Below, in pieces: positions 56,021 to 63,815 of a DNA stretch of 63,815 nt. The stretch's first letter is position 1; every line of letters begins with the position of its first letter. The notes under the pieces were generated by a model. It did not search any database and was not told where the DNA came from. It saw nothing but the letters and a program-made list of their open reading frames with translations. The stretch lies in NCBI GenBank assembly GCA_035712365.1, contig DASTAW010000030.1:1-63815 (forward strand). Direction: 5' to 3'. This DNA comes from Terriglobia bacterium (GTDB taxonomy: Bacteria > Acidobacteriota > Terriglobia > UBA7540). The position numbers and the translations under genes were made by a program.

Positions 56021-57711
56021 CAGATGCTCCCGGGCGTTCCCTGCACATCGGCCATCAGGATGGGCGCAAAGTGCATCATGGTGGTGCTGGGTTTGCGGCC
56101 CACATGGCTCTGTGCCATATCGAGCGCCTCTTTCATGTTCTGGGCGGTGTCCCATCCCATGATTTTGGCCGCCCGTCTCGATTCCGCTCCCACCACGATT
56201 ACCTTACCCGTGTGCGCGCGCCCGTTTTCTCCCCAGTACCACATGTAGAACGGATGCACGCCGTGGTAGGCGTGGCCGGTGCGGTACATGCGGATGTAGT
56301 CCGGATCGCGGGCAAACTGTTCTTCGTATTTCCGCTGCAATTCCATTGAATTTCGCGTCTCCGGCAGAATTCGATTGAAGAACTCGATGTAAGAAGGATG
56401 GTGCAGCGGGTCAAATTCATTGTAGAGCGGATGAGTGATGATCAGCACGCCGTTCTTCTTTACCACCGGCATGCCGCGGTACATGTTGTGGAAGTATCCA
56501 AGCGCCATCACCTGCACCAGCAGAGGATTCAGAATCGAATTCACGTTATATGGAGAAACGAAAGGAATGCCGTAGACCACCACGTCCGACTGCCCATCGA
56601 GCGGCGTGCAATACTGCGCGTAACAGTAGGCCAGGGTTTTCGCATGAGTGGGCAGCGTGGCGCCGGCATGGACGGCGATCATCTGATAGGGCGCCGGAAT
56701 GGCAAACAGGGTTTTCCGCTTGGCCGCCCGGGGAAGCATGCCCAGGCCCTTGCGCGTGGCTTCAAACATGGCGCGATCGACGCCCGTCCAGGAGTCTTCG
56801 TTCTTCGTGAAAAACGCCATAGCAGGCTCGAACATGCGGTTGTTGAGCACCGTCTCAATATGGAAGACCTTCAGGTGGCGATTGATCACTTCCATGATGC
56901 GATCACAGGAGGGGTTCATGGCAGACCGCGTATGATCAAAATAGGAATTGCTGGCCAGGATGGTCTGCGGCGTGTGATGGGCCTGCAGTGTAGCGTAGTC
57001 GCACAGCCCCACGCTGACGGACTTGCTTCCGCCATCCATGGGAACGAGGTTGATGTTGGAGTAAATCAGCAGGTCGGATTCCGCCGCCCGGCGGTTGATG
57101 CGGACTCTTTCGCCGATTTCAGTGGTCCCCAGGTCCACCATGCCGTCCGGAGCGTCGCCGTCGTGGTTGTAGAGCCGGTCGGGGTAAAAGCTTGAAAAGA
57201 TCCGGTTGCCGACAGCGCGACGGATTTCGGCAGCCGTCATGCGCCGGTGGTAGGAAGTTGCCACGATAATGTGGATGTCCTCGACACCTTTCTGGGCAAG
57301 CAGTTTCAGCACGACGGTCAGGACGGATTCGCGGACGTCCGGCCGCTTCATTTTCGGCAGGGGCAGGGAAATGTCATCGATGGCGATGGTAACTTTCATC
57401 CCCGGCCGCAGCAGCGCCGAGAGAGGCTCCATCTGCTCAGGATGGTCAATGGCATATTGGATGGCGGCGTGGCGGTCCTTAAGGCCGGCAATAGTGGGAT
57501 TGGGGTAGAGGACCCTTGTGCCCGCCGGCATCCTGACGGACAGAAGGTCCTCGCCATACCACATCAGGCGCTCAGCCGAGCGGCCCTCGAGTTGCACGAC
57601 GCAGTCCTCGTGCGAAACCACCGCATTGCGCCCTACCGCGTTGGGTGTGGGATCGCCGAACTCAAACGCCGGCGGCCCCGCCGGGTGATGGTTCCCGGCG
57701 TTGTCTGACAT
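56020..57711 (-). CDS. LarA/DUF2088-family protein (lactate-racemase-like)
   Basis: This is a 563-aa protein. The N-terminal LarA domain is recognisable from KVTIAIDDISLPLPK, IHIIVATSYHRRMTAAEIRR (His155), LYNHDGDAPDGMVDLGTTEIG (His183) and MDGGSKSVSVGL. LarA of lactobacilli is a nickel-pincer enzyme that racemises lactate through hydride transfer. By eye, Thr stands where LarA has its cofactor Lys184, which would prevent normal cofactor attachment; this alignment is uncertain. No larB, larC or larE is in the window. It overlaps the HAD gene by 50 bases and the SDR gene by one, so it is firmly part of the lipid operon, an unusual setting. Confidence 0.83.
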   Translation of the reverse strand: MSDNAGNHHPAGPPAFEFGDPTPNAVGRNAVVSHEDCVVQLEGRSAERLMWYGEDLLSVRMPAGTRVLYPNPTIAGLKDRHAAIQYAIDHPEQMEPLSALLRPGMKVTIAIDDISLPLPKMKRPDVRESVLTVVLKLLAQKGVEDIHIIVATSYHRRMTAAEIRRAVGNRIFSSFYPDRLYNHDGDAPDGMVDLGTTEIGERVRINRRAAESDLLIYSNINLVPMDGGSKSVSVGLCDYATLQAHHTPQTILASNSYFDHTRSAMNPSCDRIMEVINRHLKVFHIETVLNNRMFEPAMAFFTKNEDSWTGVDRAMFEATRKGLGMLPRAAKRKTLFAIPAPYQMIAVHAGATLPTHAKTLAYCYAQYCTPLDGQSDVVVYGIPFVSPYNVNSILNPLLVQVMALGYFHNMYRGMPVVKKNGVLIITHPLYNEFDPLHHPSYIEFFNRILPETRNSMELQRKYEEQFARDPDYIRMYRTGHAYHGVHPFYMWYWGENGRAHTGKVIVVGAESRRAAKIMGWDTAQNMKEALDMAQSHVGRKPSTTMMHFAPILMADVQGTPGSI

Positions 57712-58390
57712 CGAAGCCTCTCTTTAAGTCCAGAATGGTCCAGGCACGCTCCAGGGCCACACGCTTGAGCCTGCGGTCAGGATTGACGGCGACCGGAATG
57801 CCCACAGCTTCCAGCATCGACAAATCTGAAAAACTATCCGAGTAAGCCTTGCACTGTTTCATTTCCGTTGCATACTGCCTGCACAGCCTTTCCATGGCAC
57901 GGACCTTTTCTTCCTCGGCGATCAGCGGAGCTTCCACTTCCCCGGTTGCGGTCCCGTCGCTGAAAACCAGGCGGTTCGAGATCACAGATTGGAAACCAAG
58001 GTACCGGATTACCTCGTCCAGAGCAACATCCAGTTCGCCGGACACCAGCACCGGCAGGTATCCTTGCCTGCGGTCTTCCTCGAGCAGCAGCAGCGCGTCC
58101 GGATAGATGGACGGCAGGATTTCTTCATCAAAAAGCTGCCGCGACTGGCCCCGCAGCACCTGCTCGTGCATGCCGCGATATTCGCGAAAAAAGACTTCGT
58201 TGAAGCGCCGCCTGGAACGCGACTCCAGGGCCAGCCATGACGGAACGCTCAGCAGCAGCTTGGCGAATTTCAACGCCGCCCGGGCTTTCGACGGCTGGTG
58301 CAGGGTGAAGTAGGCGTATCTTCGGACGATGTTGCCCGAAGTCAGGGTCCCATCGAAATCATAAAAAGCCAGCCGTTGATTGGTGTTCAT
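57662..58390 (-). CDS. HAD-IB family phosphatase (phosphoserine-phosphatase-like)
   Basis: This is a 242-aa protein. The ATG at 58390 overlaps the PlsY stop in ATGA; upstream starts in the same frame are less likely. The catalytic motif I is YDFDGTLT (Asp11 nucleophile, Asp13), motif II lies in PVLVSGEL and motif III/IV in CKAYSDSFSDLSMLEAVG. HAD-IB enzymes dephosphorylate small metabolites or lipid phosphates (for example PgpC-type). Next to PlsY a lysophosphatidate or phosphatidylglycerophosphate role is plausible. Confidence 0.9.
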   Translation of the reverse strand: MNTNQRLAFYDFDGTLTSGNIVRRYAYFTLHQPSKARAALKFAKLLLSVPSWLALESRSRRRFNEVFFREYRGMHEQVLRGQSRQLFDEEILPSIYPDALLLLEEDRRQGYLPVLVSGELDVALDEVIRYLGFQSVISNRLVFSDGTATGEVEAPLIAEEEKVRAMERLCRQYATEMKQCKAYSDSFSDLSMLEAVGIPVAVNPDRRLKRVALERAWTILDLKRGFDVRQRREPSPGGAAGV

Positions 58391-59019
58391 GATTCGGGAA
58401 TCTTCATCGATGCGGCCCGCCTTCGAGAGCTGCGATGGGCCAGGAGGTTCTGAAAATTCTTCTTGTGCCTCCACCCGAGAAACAGCGTCAGTAAAGCGGC
58501 GTAGAGTGCATCCTGCGGGCTGACGAAGGCGAGCATCAGGATCACGAACAGCACCCAGGTGCTGAGGGAAGCGGTCGCGCCCGCTTCAGGCCACTTCAGG
58601 CGGCTGCTGATCAATCGCATGATCACAAAAAAAGCCAGGGCCACAGCAGCCCACAAGGGATAAAGCCACAGCATCACGCCAGCCGAAGTCGCAATTCCCT
58701 TGCCTCCATTAAATTTCAAAAAAGGCGAGAAACAGTGCCCCAGAATGGCTCCGAAGCCGAACAGCCAGCCCAGCGCCACCCCATGCGCCCCATGGCTGGC
58801 CAGCCATACAGCAATATACCCCTTACCCATGTCGCCGATCAGCGTCAGCACTGCGCGCCACTTGTTCACGCGCAGGACATTGTTGAAGCCGGGATTCCCC
58901 GAGCCCACGGAACGGATGTTGATGCCGCTGCCCGCCATGGACAGCACTGCAAAGGGTATGGATCCCACGAAAAAGCAGACAATGAACCGGACAATGATTC
59001 CCAACGTGCTCGCAGGCAT
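58387..59019 (-). CDS. plsY: Glycerol-3-phosphate acyltransferase PlsY
   Basis: This is a 210-aa integral membrane protein that transfers an acyl group from acyl-phosphate to glycerol 3-phosphate, the first step of phospholipid synthesis. Its three conserved motifs are present: CFFVGSIPFAVL, IRSVGSGNPGFNNVLR (usually SGNPGATN) and GHCFSPFLKFNGGKGIATSAG. Five membrane segments are expected. The start at 59019 gives the family N-terminus. It lies 34 bases after the large ligase gene and overlaps the HAD gene by four bases. The altered second motif may reflect an unusual acyl donor or product (speculative). Confidence 0.93.
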   Translation of the reverse strand: MPASTLGIIVRFIVCFFVGSIPFAVLSMAGSGINIRSVGSGNPGFNNVLRVNKWRAVLTLIGDMGKGYIAVWLASHGAHGVALGWLFGFGAILGHCFSPFLKFNGGKGIATSAGVMLWLYPLWAAVALAFFVIMRLISSRLKWPEAGATASLSTWVLFVILMLAFVSPQDALYAALLTLFLGWRHKKNFQNLLAHRSSRRRAASMKIPES

Positions 59020-59053
59020 GGCTAGGTGTTTTTGTGGCCTTCCCCTGGTCCCA

Positions 59054-61849
59054 TCAGGCGCAGAGCCTGGCAATGGCTTCCCTGACCTGCTCCCGCAGTG
59101 TCGCCAGCTCGCGCACATCGTTCATCTGGATGTAGAGCGGCCCTCCCACCGCGATCTTTGCTTCCCCTCGCCCCGGCATCCTTGTGCCTACAGAAAGTAT
59201 AGAGGAAGTTCCGCGGACCCCGAGAGGGTAAATCGGATTGCCGGTCTGCACGGCCGCGTCCAGGGCGTCCAGCCGGAACCGGCTGAGATGCGCCGGAACA
59301 GTCGGTGGTCCCTCAGAAAGCACCATGACCGCATGGCCATCTTCGAGTCCCTGGCGAATGCGCTGGCGCAGCGTGCCGCCGGGCGGAAGGCTGGGCGCGC
59401 GCAGCGGCGGAAGCACCAGCGGCCTGAGCAGGAATATGAGAGTGGCCGGAAGAGTATCGACCGCTCCTGAATCTGAAAACCAGACTGGCATGGGGAGAAC
59501 CGCAGCCAACGCCAGGGCGTCCACGCCGCCGGCGCGGTTGGCCATCAGGACGGCCGGCCGCCCCGGTTTGAACCGTTCACCCCCGTCCAGTTCGATCTTG
59601 TGGCCGAGCAGCTTCAGCAGAATTCTTGCAGTGGCGGCAACGATGGCGAACCTGGCTCCCGCGCCGGGAACGCCCCGCGCCAGCAACCCGCCGCCAACCC
59701 CCAAGGTCAGAAGTAGCGCCTGCGAAATTTTGCGCGTGAGCCAGCGTCCGCAGCGCGCCAGGCAAAGTCGCATCCAGGCGCCCAGACTCTCCCACCACAG
59801 GCGCAGAATCTGCAGCCAGGGCGGCCGGCGATTGAGTTCGAGTTCGCCGCGCTCGTAGAGCAGGCGTGTCTCATTGCGCCGGATCTTGCCGCTCGAGGTT
59901 TTGGGAATGCTTTGTGGCGCCACCAGCTCGACTTTGTCTGGCGGAATGCCAACCGCCAGGCCTACTCGCTCAATCACCTCAGCCTCAATGCGGTCAAGGT
60001 CTTCCTTGTTGGCCACGCGGGTTTCCGCCACCACCACCAATTGCTCGGTGCCGAGTTCGGGATCGCGCCTGCCAAAGGCCGCCACGCATCCCCGCCGCAC
60101 CTCCGGCACTTCAGCAGCGGCAAGCTCCACTTCCTGCGGAACGATGTTGCGGCCGGATTTGATAATCAGGTCCTTGGCGCGTCCCGTAATGTAGATCTCG
60201 CCGTTGGCCCAGTAGCCAAGATCGCCTGAGTCCATCCAGCCGCCTTCGACGGTGACGGCTGCCGTCGCTTTGGGATTGCGGAAGTATCCCGCTGTCTTGG
60301 ATGGGCCTCGGAAAAGCACCTTGCCCTGGATGCGCTCGCCGAGCGGATTCCCTTCAGGACCGATCACTTTAATTTCGTGTTCCGGCAAGGCCCTGCCGTT
60401 GGCCACAAATCGCAGCGCGCTTGAATCCTCCGCTTCGGCGGGAACGGCCTTGCCTTCAGCCTCGAACACGTCGCGGCGGATGCGGTCAATTACCGGACGG
60501 CGGTCAAGGGGCGGAAACGCCAGGGCCACGGACGACTCAGCCAGGCCGTAACAGGGGACAAAACTTTCTGCGCGAAAGCCGTAGGGCTTGAATCGCTGTT
60601 CAAAGCGTTCCAGGGTGTCGGGCAGTACGGCTTCGCCGGCATTGATGGCGACGCGCCAGGCGCTGAGATCAAGCCCTTCAATGGCGCTATCGGGGATTTT
60701 TCGGGCGCAGAGTTCGTAGGAGAAATTCGGAGCGGGGCAGAGCGTGCCGCCGGAATCGTGCAACGCCCACAACCATTTTTCCGGCCGGCTCAGAAACGCC
60801 AGCGGCGAGAGGATGGTGATGGGCAGCGCGTAATAAATGCTGTAGAGCCATGAGCCGATCAGGCCCATGTCGTGATAAAGGGGCAGCCAACTCACCACGA
60901 TGTCGGAGGGCTGCACGCCCACTGCCCAGCCAATGCCGCGAATGTTGGCCAGCAGGTTCGATTGGGTGAGCACCACGCCCTTGGGATCGCCGGTGCTTCC
61001 GGAGGTGTACTGAATGAAGGCGGCTTCGGCGGCTTCGATGGCCCCGGGCTGCAGACGCGCGCCGCTCGAGGCAAGGTCTTCGACAGTGGTCACTCCCAGC
61101 ATGCCGGGCAGGTTCAGGCGGAGCAACTCCGAGACCCTGCGGGCAGCTTCAAAGCTGATCAGAAATCTGACTTCCGCGTTGCGGAGAATTCCCACCTGCC
61201 GCCGCACGTATTCCTCAATCTTGTCCGGCCGCGCCGGAGGATAAATCGGCACGGCGATTCCGCCCGCCAGCATGACGCCGAAGAAAGCGTAGAAAAACTG
61301 GGGCGAGGTGGGCAGCATGATGGCCACCGTTTCATTCCGGCGCAGTCCTCCGGAAACCAGCCCGGCCGCCACGTTTGAAGCGGTGGCCAGCAGCTCGCCG
61401 TAGCTGACGTCTTCCCCCGAGCTGCCTTCCAGCACGTGCGCCTGCACGCGGTCCGGGTCCACCTCGGTGTGCTTGCGCAAAACTTCGATCAGAGTGCGGG
61501 CTGAATCCGGCGGAGGCGGCGCAACGTGATGGGGCTGCCTGATGGTGTATCGCTGTGACGCAGCGGGAGCTTCTTCTTCGCCGCCGGCGACGGCGCGCAC
61601 CCAGTCGGCCGGAGTATCGGCTTCCTCGGCGATGCGGTCGGGCAGCCGGACGTTGAAGTGCGCTTCGGTGCGCACCAGCAGTTCCACCATCTCCAGGCTG
61701 CCCAGGCCCAGGTCGCGCTCAAGCGAAGAACGCAGGGTGACGGATTCCGCCGCGCGCAGCGATCCCAGCTCGGTGAGAAGCTCGCGGACAATTTGCAGCA
61801 TCTGCTCTTCAAGCTGAGCCGCGTCGATTTGTCGGGGCATGATGGGCAT
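59054..61849 (-). CDS. Acyl-carrier/fatty-acyl-AMP ligase/acyltransferase fusion
   Basis: This is a 931-aa protein with three parts. Residues of about 8-90 are an acyl-carrier domain with the pantetheine Ser51 in RDLGLGSLEMVEL. Residues of about 115-690 are a fatty-acyl-AMP ligase with P-loop YTSGSTGDPKG (281-291), SWLPLYHDMGLIG, YGLAESSVAL, MDSGDLGYWANGEIYITGR and the late Lys in PKTSSGKIRR. Residues of about 735-925 resemble a PlsC-type acyltransferase, but the H(x4)D motif reads NRAGGVD (Arg772, Asp777), so the catalytic His is missing. The protein would activate a fatty acid and load it on its own carrier, which the downstream-acting reductase (encoded at 62022) could then release as aldehyde or alcohol. 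Confidence 0.9.
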   Translation of the reverse strand: MPIMPRQIDAAQLEEQMLQIVRELLTELGSLRAAESVTLRSSLERDLGLGSLEMVELLVRTEAHFNVRLPDRIAEEADTPADWVRAVAGGEEEAPAASQRYTIRQPHHVAPPPPDSARTLIEVLRKHTEVDPDRVQAHVLEGSSGEDVSYGELLATASNVAAGLVSGGLRRNETVAIMLPTSPQFFYAFFGVMLAGGIAVPIYPPARPDKIEEYVRRQVGILRNAEVRFLISFEAARRVSELLRLNLPGMLGVTTVEDLASSGARLQPGAIEAAEAAFIQYTSGSTGDPKGVVLTQSNLLANIRGIGWAVGVQPSDIVVSWLPLYHDMGLIGSWLYSIYYALPITILSPLAFLSRPEKWLWALHDSGGTLCPAPNFSYELCARKIPDSAIEGLDLSAWRVAINAGEAVLPDTLERFEQRFKPYGFRAESFVPCYGLAESSVALAFPPLDRRPVIDRIRRDVFEAEGKAVPAEAEDSSALRFVANGRALPEHEIKVIGPEGNPLGERIQGKVLFRGPSKTAGYFRNPKATAAVTVEGGWMDSGDLGYWANGEIYITGRAKDLIIKSGRNIVPQEVELAAAEVPEVRRGCVAAFGRRDPELGTEQLVVVAETRVANKEDLDRIEAEVIERVGLAVGIPPDKVELVAPQSIPKTSSGKIRRNETRLLYERGELELNRRPPWLQILRLWWESLGAWMRLCLARCGRWLTRKISQALLLTLGVGGGLLARGVPGAGARFAIVAATARILLKLLGHKIELDGGERFKPGRPAVLMANRAGGVDALALAAVLPMPVWFSDSGAVDTLPATLIFLLRPLVLPPLRAPSLPPGGTLRQRIRQGLEDGHAVMVLSEGPPTVPAHLSRFRLDALDAAVQTGNPIYPLGVRGTSSILSVGTRMPGRGEAKIAVGGPLYIQMNDVRELATLREQVREAIARLCA

Positions 61850-61882
61850 TTGGTTGTTGACGCTTGCGAGCGTCGCATACCT

Positions 61883-61997
61883 GTCATCCTGAGCGCAGCC
61901 CTGTCCCGGACGGGACGGGGCGCAGCGAAGGATCTGCTTGTATTGCTCCTGAGAACAGGAAGCAGATGCTTCTCCTGCTTCGCAGGCTCAGCATGAC
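61883..61997. repeat. Dispersed palindromic repeat (GTCATCCTGAGC type)
   Basis: Ends GTCATCCTGAGC (61883-61894) and GCTCAGCATGAC (61986-61997) are inverted with one mismatch. Inside are shorter inverted segments (GGATCTGCTT with AAGCAGATGC). Repeats with this type of end are, to my knowledge, frequent in Acidobacterial genomes. It fills most of the 172-bp gap between the reductase and ligase genes, so it is transcribed within the operon. Confidence 0.7.
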
Positions 61998-62021
61998 GCA
62001 GACGGCCTTTTCAGCATAGTG

Positions 62022-63599
62022 TTAAATCTTAAACGACCACTCCTTCACGGCTTCGGGCTGGACCCATCTTTCAATTCCAGCGATCTGATGATGGATCCAA
62101 TAATTCTTCCAGTGAATTCGTTCCGGGTCCCAGGGCAGCAACAGCTTGTCCTTTTCGGAAATCTTTTGATAAGCCGTGCGGATGTTTTCGGATTCAAAAA
62201 CGTAGCGGTTGTGCAGGATGAATGGCAGATACTGGTCCAGCGTCTGCTCGCGGAACCGGGCCTGCAATCCCAGCGTCCGCAGAGCGCTTTGCCAGCCCGC
62301 CAGCGATTTCTTACCCGGGAGCCCGGCATTTTCCACCGCGCTGTGCATGCGGTCAATGATGGCCTGCGCGCGCTGGATGCGCTTCTCCAATCTCTGCCGT
62401 CTTGCACGCGCCTGTTTAACGGAAATAAAGCGTGCCCGCCCGCGCGAAGCGGCGATGCGGATGGGCAGCCTTCCTTTGCCGTTCCGGTCCACCCTTTTTC
62501 GCGCTTCCTGCCGCAGCAGATTCACCAGCGGCCCCAGCCGGATGGGGTTCATGTCCGCCGTCCCCAACTGATAGACTTTTTCAGCGTGGCCGTCGAGCAG
62601 CAGCGCGCTCACTGCCAGGATGGCCGCTGCCACCAGGTCCACAGGAACCACTTCCAGAGGCGTGTTGCGCCGCACGGGCCAGTGCTTCAGGCCGCTCATG
62701 GCCATCAGCACCAGCGGCGCCGCCGTCCTTCCGCCTTCAATCCAGCCGGGGAAAGGAAACCGCAACGCGCTTTCAACAATGGCCGGGCGCACGATGGACC
62801 AGTCCAGATCCTTCTCCCTGGCAATCAACTGTTCGCCCAGGCTCTTGGAATAGGTATAGGTGTTGACCCATCCCCAATGTTCCGCCCGCCGCCTACCCAG
62901 CGCAACCAGTTTCTGCGCCGTTTCCCTGGAGCGTGCCTGCGGCTTCCCAGTTTCCTGGCCCCCTTCGGGTTCCGTGATCAGGCCGATCTGCTCGCGACAA
63001 TAAGCGAGCTCGTTGAGAGCGTCGAACGCGGTGTCATCGGGACCCTTGCGGTGCGGATAGAAGCCCAGGATGGGCTCCGTTTCTTCAATCAGGCCGTTGG
63101 CCTCGCCGGAAACAAAGCAGGTGGATACGTGCAGCAGCCGGGCGCCCGCGCGTTTTGCCAGCGCGGTGGCGTTCTCGACGCCGTCCACATTGGCCTGGAG
63201 CGATTCTTCAACCGGCGGGAAAAACTCCACTTTGCCGGCGCAGTTGATGATCAGCTTCACCCTGGCTGCAATCATCTTCAGCGCCTGCTCGTCGAGCCCG
63301 CAGTCGGGCCGGCTGAGTTCGCCCGGCCAGACGCTGACCCTTTCCCATACGAATTTTTCGCCCCGTGCGGCAATCAGCGCGGCCATGACGGGCGAGTCCA
63401 TGACCTGGGCCTTGAAGCGCTCCTCCGCGGAGAGGCCCTGGCCGGGCCGCAGCAGCACGTGGAGATGTTTCAGGTCCGGATAGCGTTCCAGCAGCATCGC
63501 CAGGATCACTTTGCCCAGGAACCCGTTGCCCCCGGTCAGGAGGATTTCGTTGTCCCGGAACATTTGTCCAGCATCCGTCAATTGTGGCTGTTGTGCCAT
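62022..63599 (-). CDS. Fatty-acyl-CoA/ACP reductase (thioester-reductase/FAR family)
   Basis: This is a 525-aa protein. The N-terminal extended SDR domain has the NAD(P)H motif LLTGGNGFLGK (22-30), INCAGKVEFF, HVSTCFVSG and the catalytic YTYSK (Tyr248, Lys252). The C-terminal part (about 370-525) resembles the 'sterile' domain of fatty-acyl reductases. The enzyme reduces an activated fatty acid to aldehyde or alcohol. It is the first gene of the unit under its own predicted promoter, and the next gene supplies carrier-bound acyl groups. Fatty alcohol is needed for wax esters or ether lipids; the product here is not known. Confidence 0.88.
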   Translation of the reverse strand: MAQQPQLTDAGQMFRDNEILLTGGNGFLGKVILAMLLERYPDLKHLHVLLRPGQGLSAEERFKAQVMDSPVMAALIAARGEKFVWERVSVWPGELSRPDCGLDEQALKMIAARVKLIINCAGKVEFFPPVEESLQANVDGVENATALAKRAGARLLHVSTCFVSGEANGLIEETEPILGFYPHRKGPDDTAFDALNELAYCREQIGLITEPEGGQETGKPQARSRETAQKLVALGRRRAEHWGWVNTYTYSKSLGEQLIAREKDLDWSIVRPAIVESALRFPFPGWIEGGRTAAPLVLMAMSGLKHWPVRRNTPLEVVPVDLVAAAILAVSALLLDGHAEKVYQLGTADMNPIRLGPLVNLLRQEARKRVDRNGKGRLPIRIAASRGRARFISVKQARARRQRLEKRIQRAQAIIDRMHSAVENAGLPGKKSLAGWQSALRTLGLQARFREQTLDQYLPFILHNRYVFESENIRTAYQKISEKDKLLLPWDPERIHWKNYWIHHQIAGIERWVQPEAVKEWSFKI

Positions 63600-63641
63600 C
63601 GGCAGGCAGGGAATCAGGCCCTTTTCAACCCCTCAGAGGCC

Positions 63642-63653
63642 TGAATCGTTTCA
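63642..63653 (-). promoter_or_regulatory. LacI/GalR-type operator, copy 4, before the lipid operon
   Basis: TGAATCGTTTCA on the + strand, i.e. TGAAACGATTCA on the - strand. It lies 42 bases upstream of the reductase start and touches the predicted -10 box. It is identical to the three copies near lacI, 48 kb away. Confidence 0.6.
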
Positions 63654-63682
63654 TGTTATTGACCGCTCAAAGCTGCTGTCAA
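63653..63682 (-). promoter_or_regulatory. Predicted promoter of the lipid operon
   Basis: On the - strand: TTGACA (63682-63677, overlapping the upstream gene's stop codon), an 18-base spacer, TAACAT (63658-63653), then the operator immediately. The -35 is a perfect consensus; the -10 matches four of six. Confidence 0.45.
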
Positions 63683-63815
63683 GACTGGGTCACGGGGGCG
63701 ACGGGTTTCCTGGATGGCTCTTCCTCCTGGGGAGCCACATGGGCTTCAGTTTCCATCCGCCGGGCCTCCCGGTAGGTGTAGATCACGCGATGAATCACGG
63801 TCAGGTTCGAGAGCG
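63679..63815 (-). CDS. C-terminal end of a gene, possibly CDP-alcohol phosphatidyltransferase (partial)
   Basis: The - strand frame entering from the right edge ends with TGA at 63681-63679. It gives about 44 residues: LSNLTVIHRVIYTYREARRM, then a charged Pro-rich tail. The segment NLTVIHRVIYTYREAR resembles the last helix of CDP-alcohol phosphatidyltransferases (phosphatidylglycerophosphate or phosphatidylinositol synthases), which would suit the lipid genes that follow. The call rests on a short stretch only. Confidence 0.4.
   Translation of the reverse strand, partial: LSNLTVIHRVIYTYREARRMETEAHVAPQEEEPSRKPVAPVTQS

Noticed and set aside
62019..63644. 541-codon + strand frame opposite the fatty-acyl reductase
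   Set aside because: The - strand product has intact SDR motifs; the + strand product has none.

Overview
The window comes from a chromosome most like those of Acidobacteriota. I infer this from gene style, not from a marker gene. It has two very large TonB-dependent receptors with an N-terminal carboxypeptidase-regulatory-like domain, a winged-helix/TolB/TPR transmembrane-type regulator, several Tat-exported sugar-isomerase-like proteins, PQQ beta-propellers, and a dispersed repeat with GTCATCCTGAGC-type ends. There is no rRNA, CRISPR array, prophage or complete insertion sequence. One tRNA is present, tRNA-Ser(CGA).

Region 1 (1-20150) is a carbohydrate/oxidation island. It holds an esterase remnant, a Tat-exported TIM-barrel isomerase, a 1204-aa receptor, a PQQ propeller, a ThuA-like protein, a PQQ dehydrogenase and a five-haem cytochrome, all on the + strand. 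On the - strand are two TPR proteins and a LacI regulator, and divergently from these lies an exported ADP-ribosylglycohydrolase-like protein. An identical 12-base site, TGAAACGATTCA, lies before the receptor (1895), between lacI and the glycohydrolase (15647 and 16029), and before the lipid operon at the far end (63642 on the - strand). tRNA-Ser(CGA), tadA, a second isomerase-like protein and a nonsense-broken DUF488 gene close the region. A 199-bp MITE-like element sits exactly at the end of the cytochrome gene.

Region 2 (20400-40730) is mixed. It carries a YVTN-propeller protein, a second receptor, a ChrB-like protein, a DUF1259 protein, a 28-aa mini-gene, an RND efflux operon (outer-membrane factor, pump, adaptor), a frameshifted cupin, a Tat-exported phospholipase C, a cytosolic PAS histidine kinase flanked by two 50-bp direct repeats, a clan GH-A glycosidase and a di-haem peroxidase.

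Region 3 (41036-53263) holds the winged-helix/TolB/TPR regulator, an amino-acid ABC transporter whose binding protein and permease are fused, an ArsR-rhodanese fusion, a fatty-acid-hydroxylase family membrane protein, a complete TetR-TolC-EmrA-EmrB type efflux operon with a near-perfect operator, and a diphthine-ammonia-ligase-like PP-loop ATPase.

Region 4 (54003-63815, - strand) is a tightly coupled lipid operon. In transcription order it encodes the end of a gene perhaps for a CDP-alcohol phosphatidyltransferase, a fatty-acyl reductase, an ACP/fatty-acyl-AMP-ligase/acyltransferase fusion, PlsY, a HAD-IB phosphatase, a LarA/DUF2088 protein, an SDR epimerase/reductase and a diacylglycerol-kinase-like protein. 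Five consecutive genes overlap by 1-50 bases. The gene set predicts activation and reduction of fatty acids coupled to glycerophosphate acylation. An unusual glycerolipid, such as an alkyl-ether type, is a reasonable but untested product. The operon has its own promoter overlapped by the LacI-type site. This is the most interesting system in the window.
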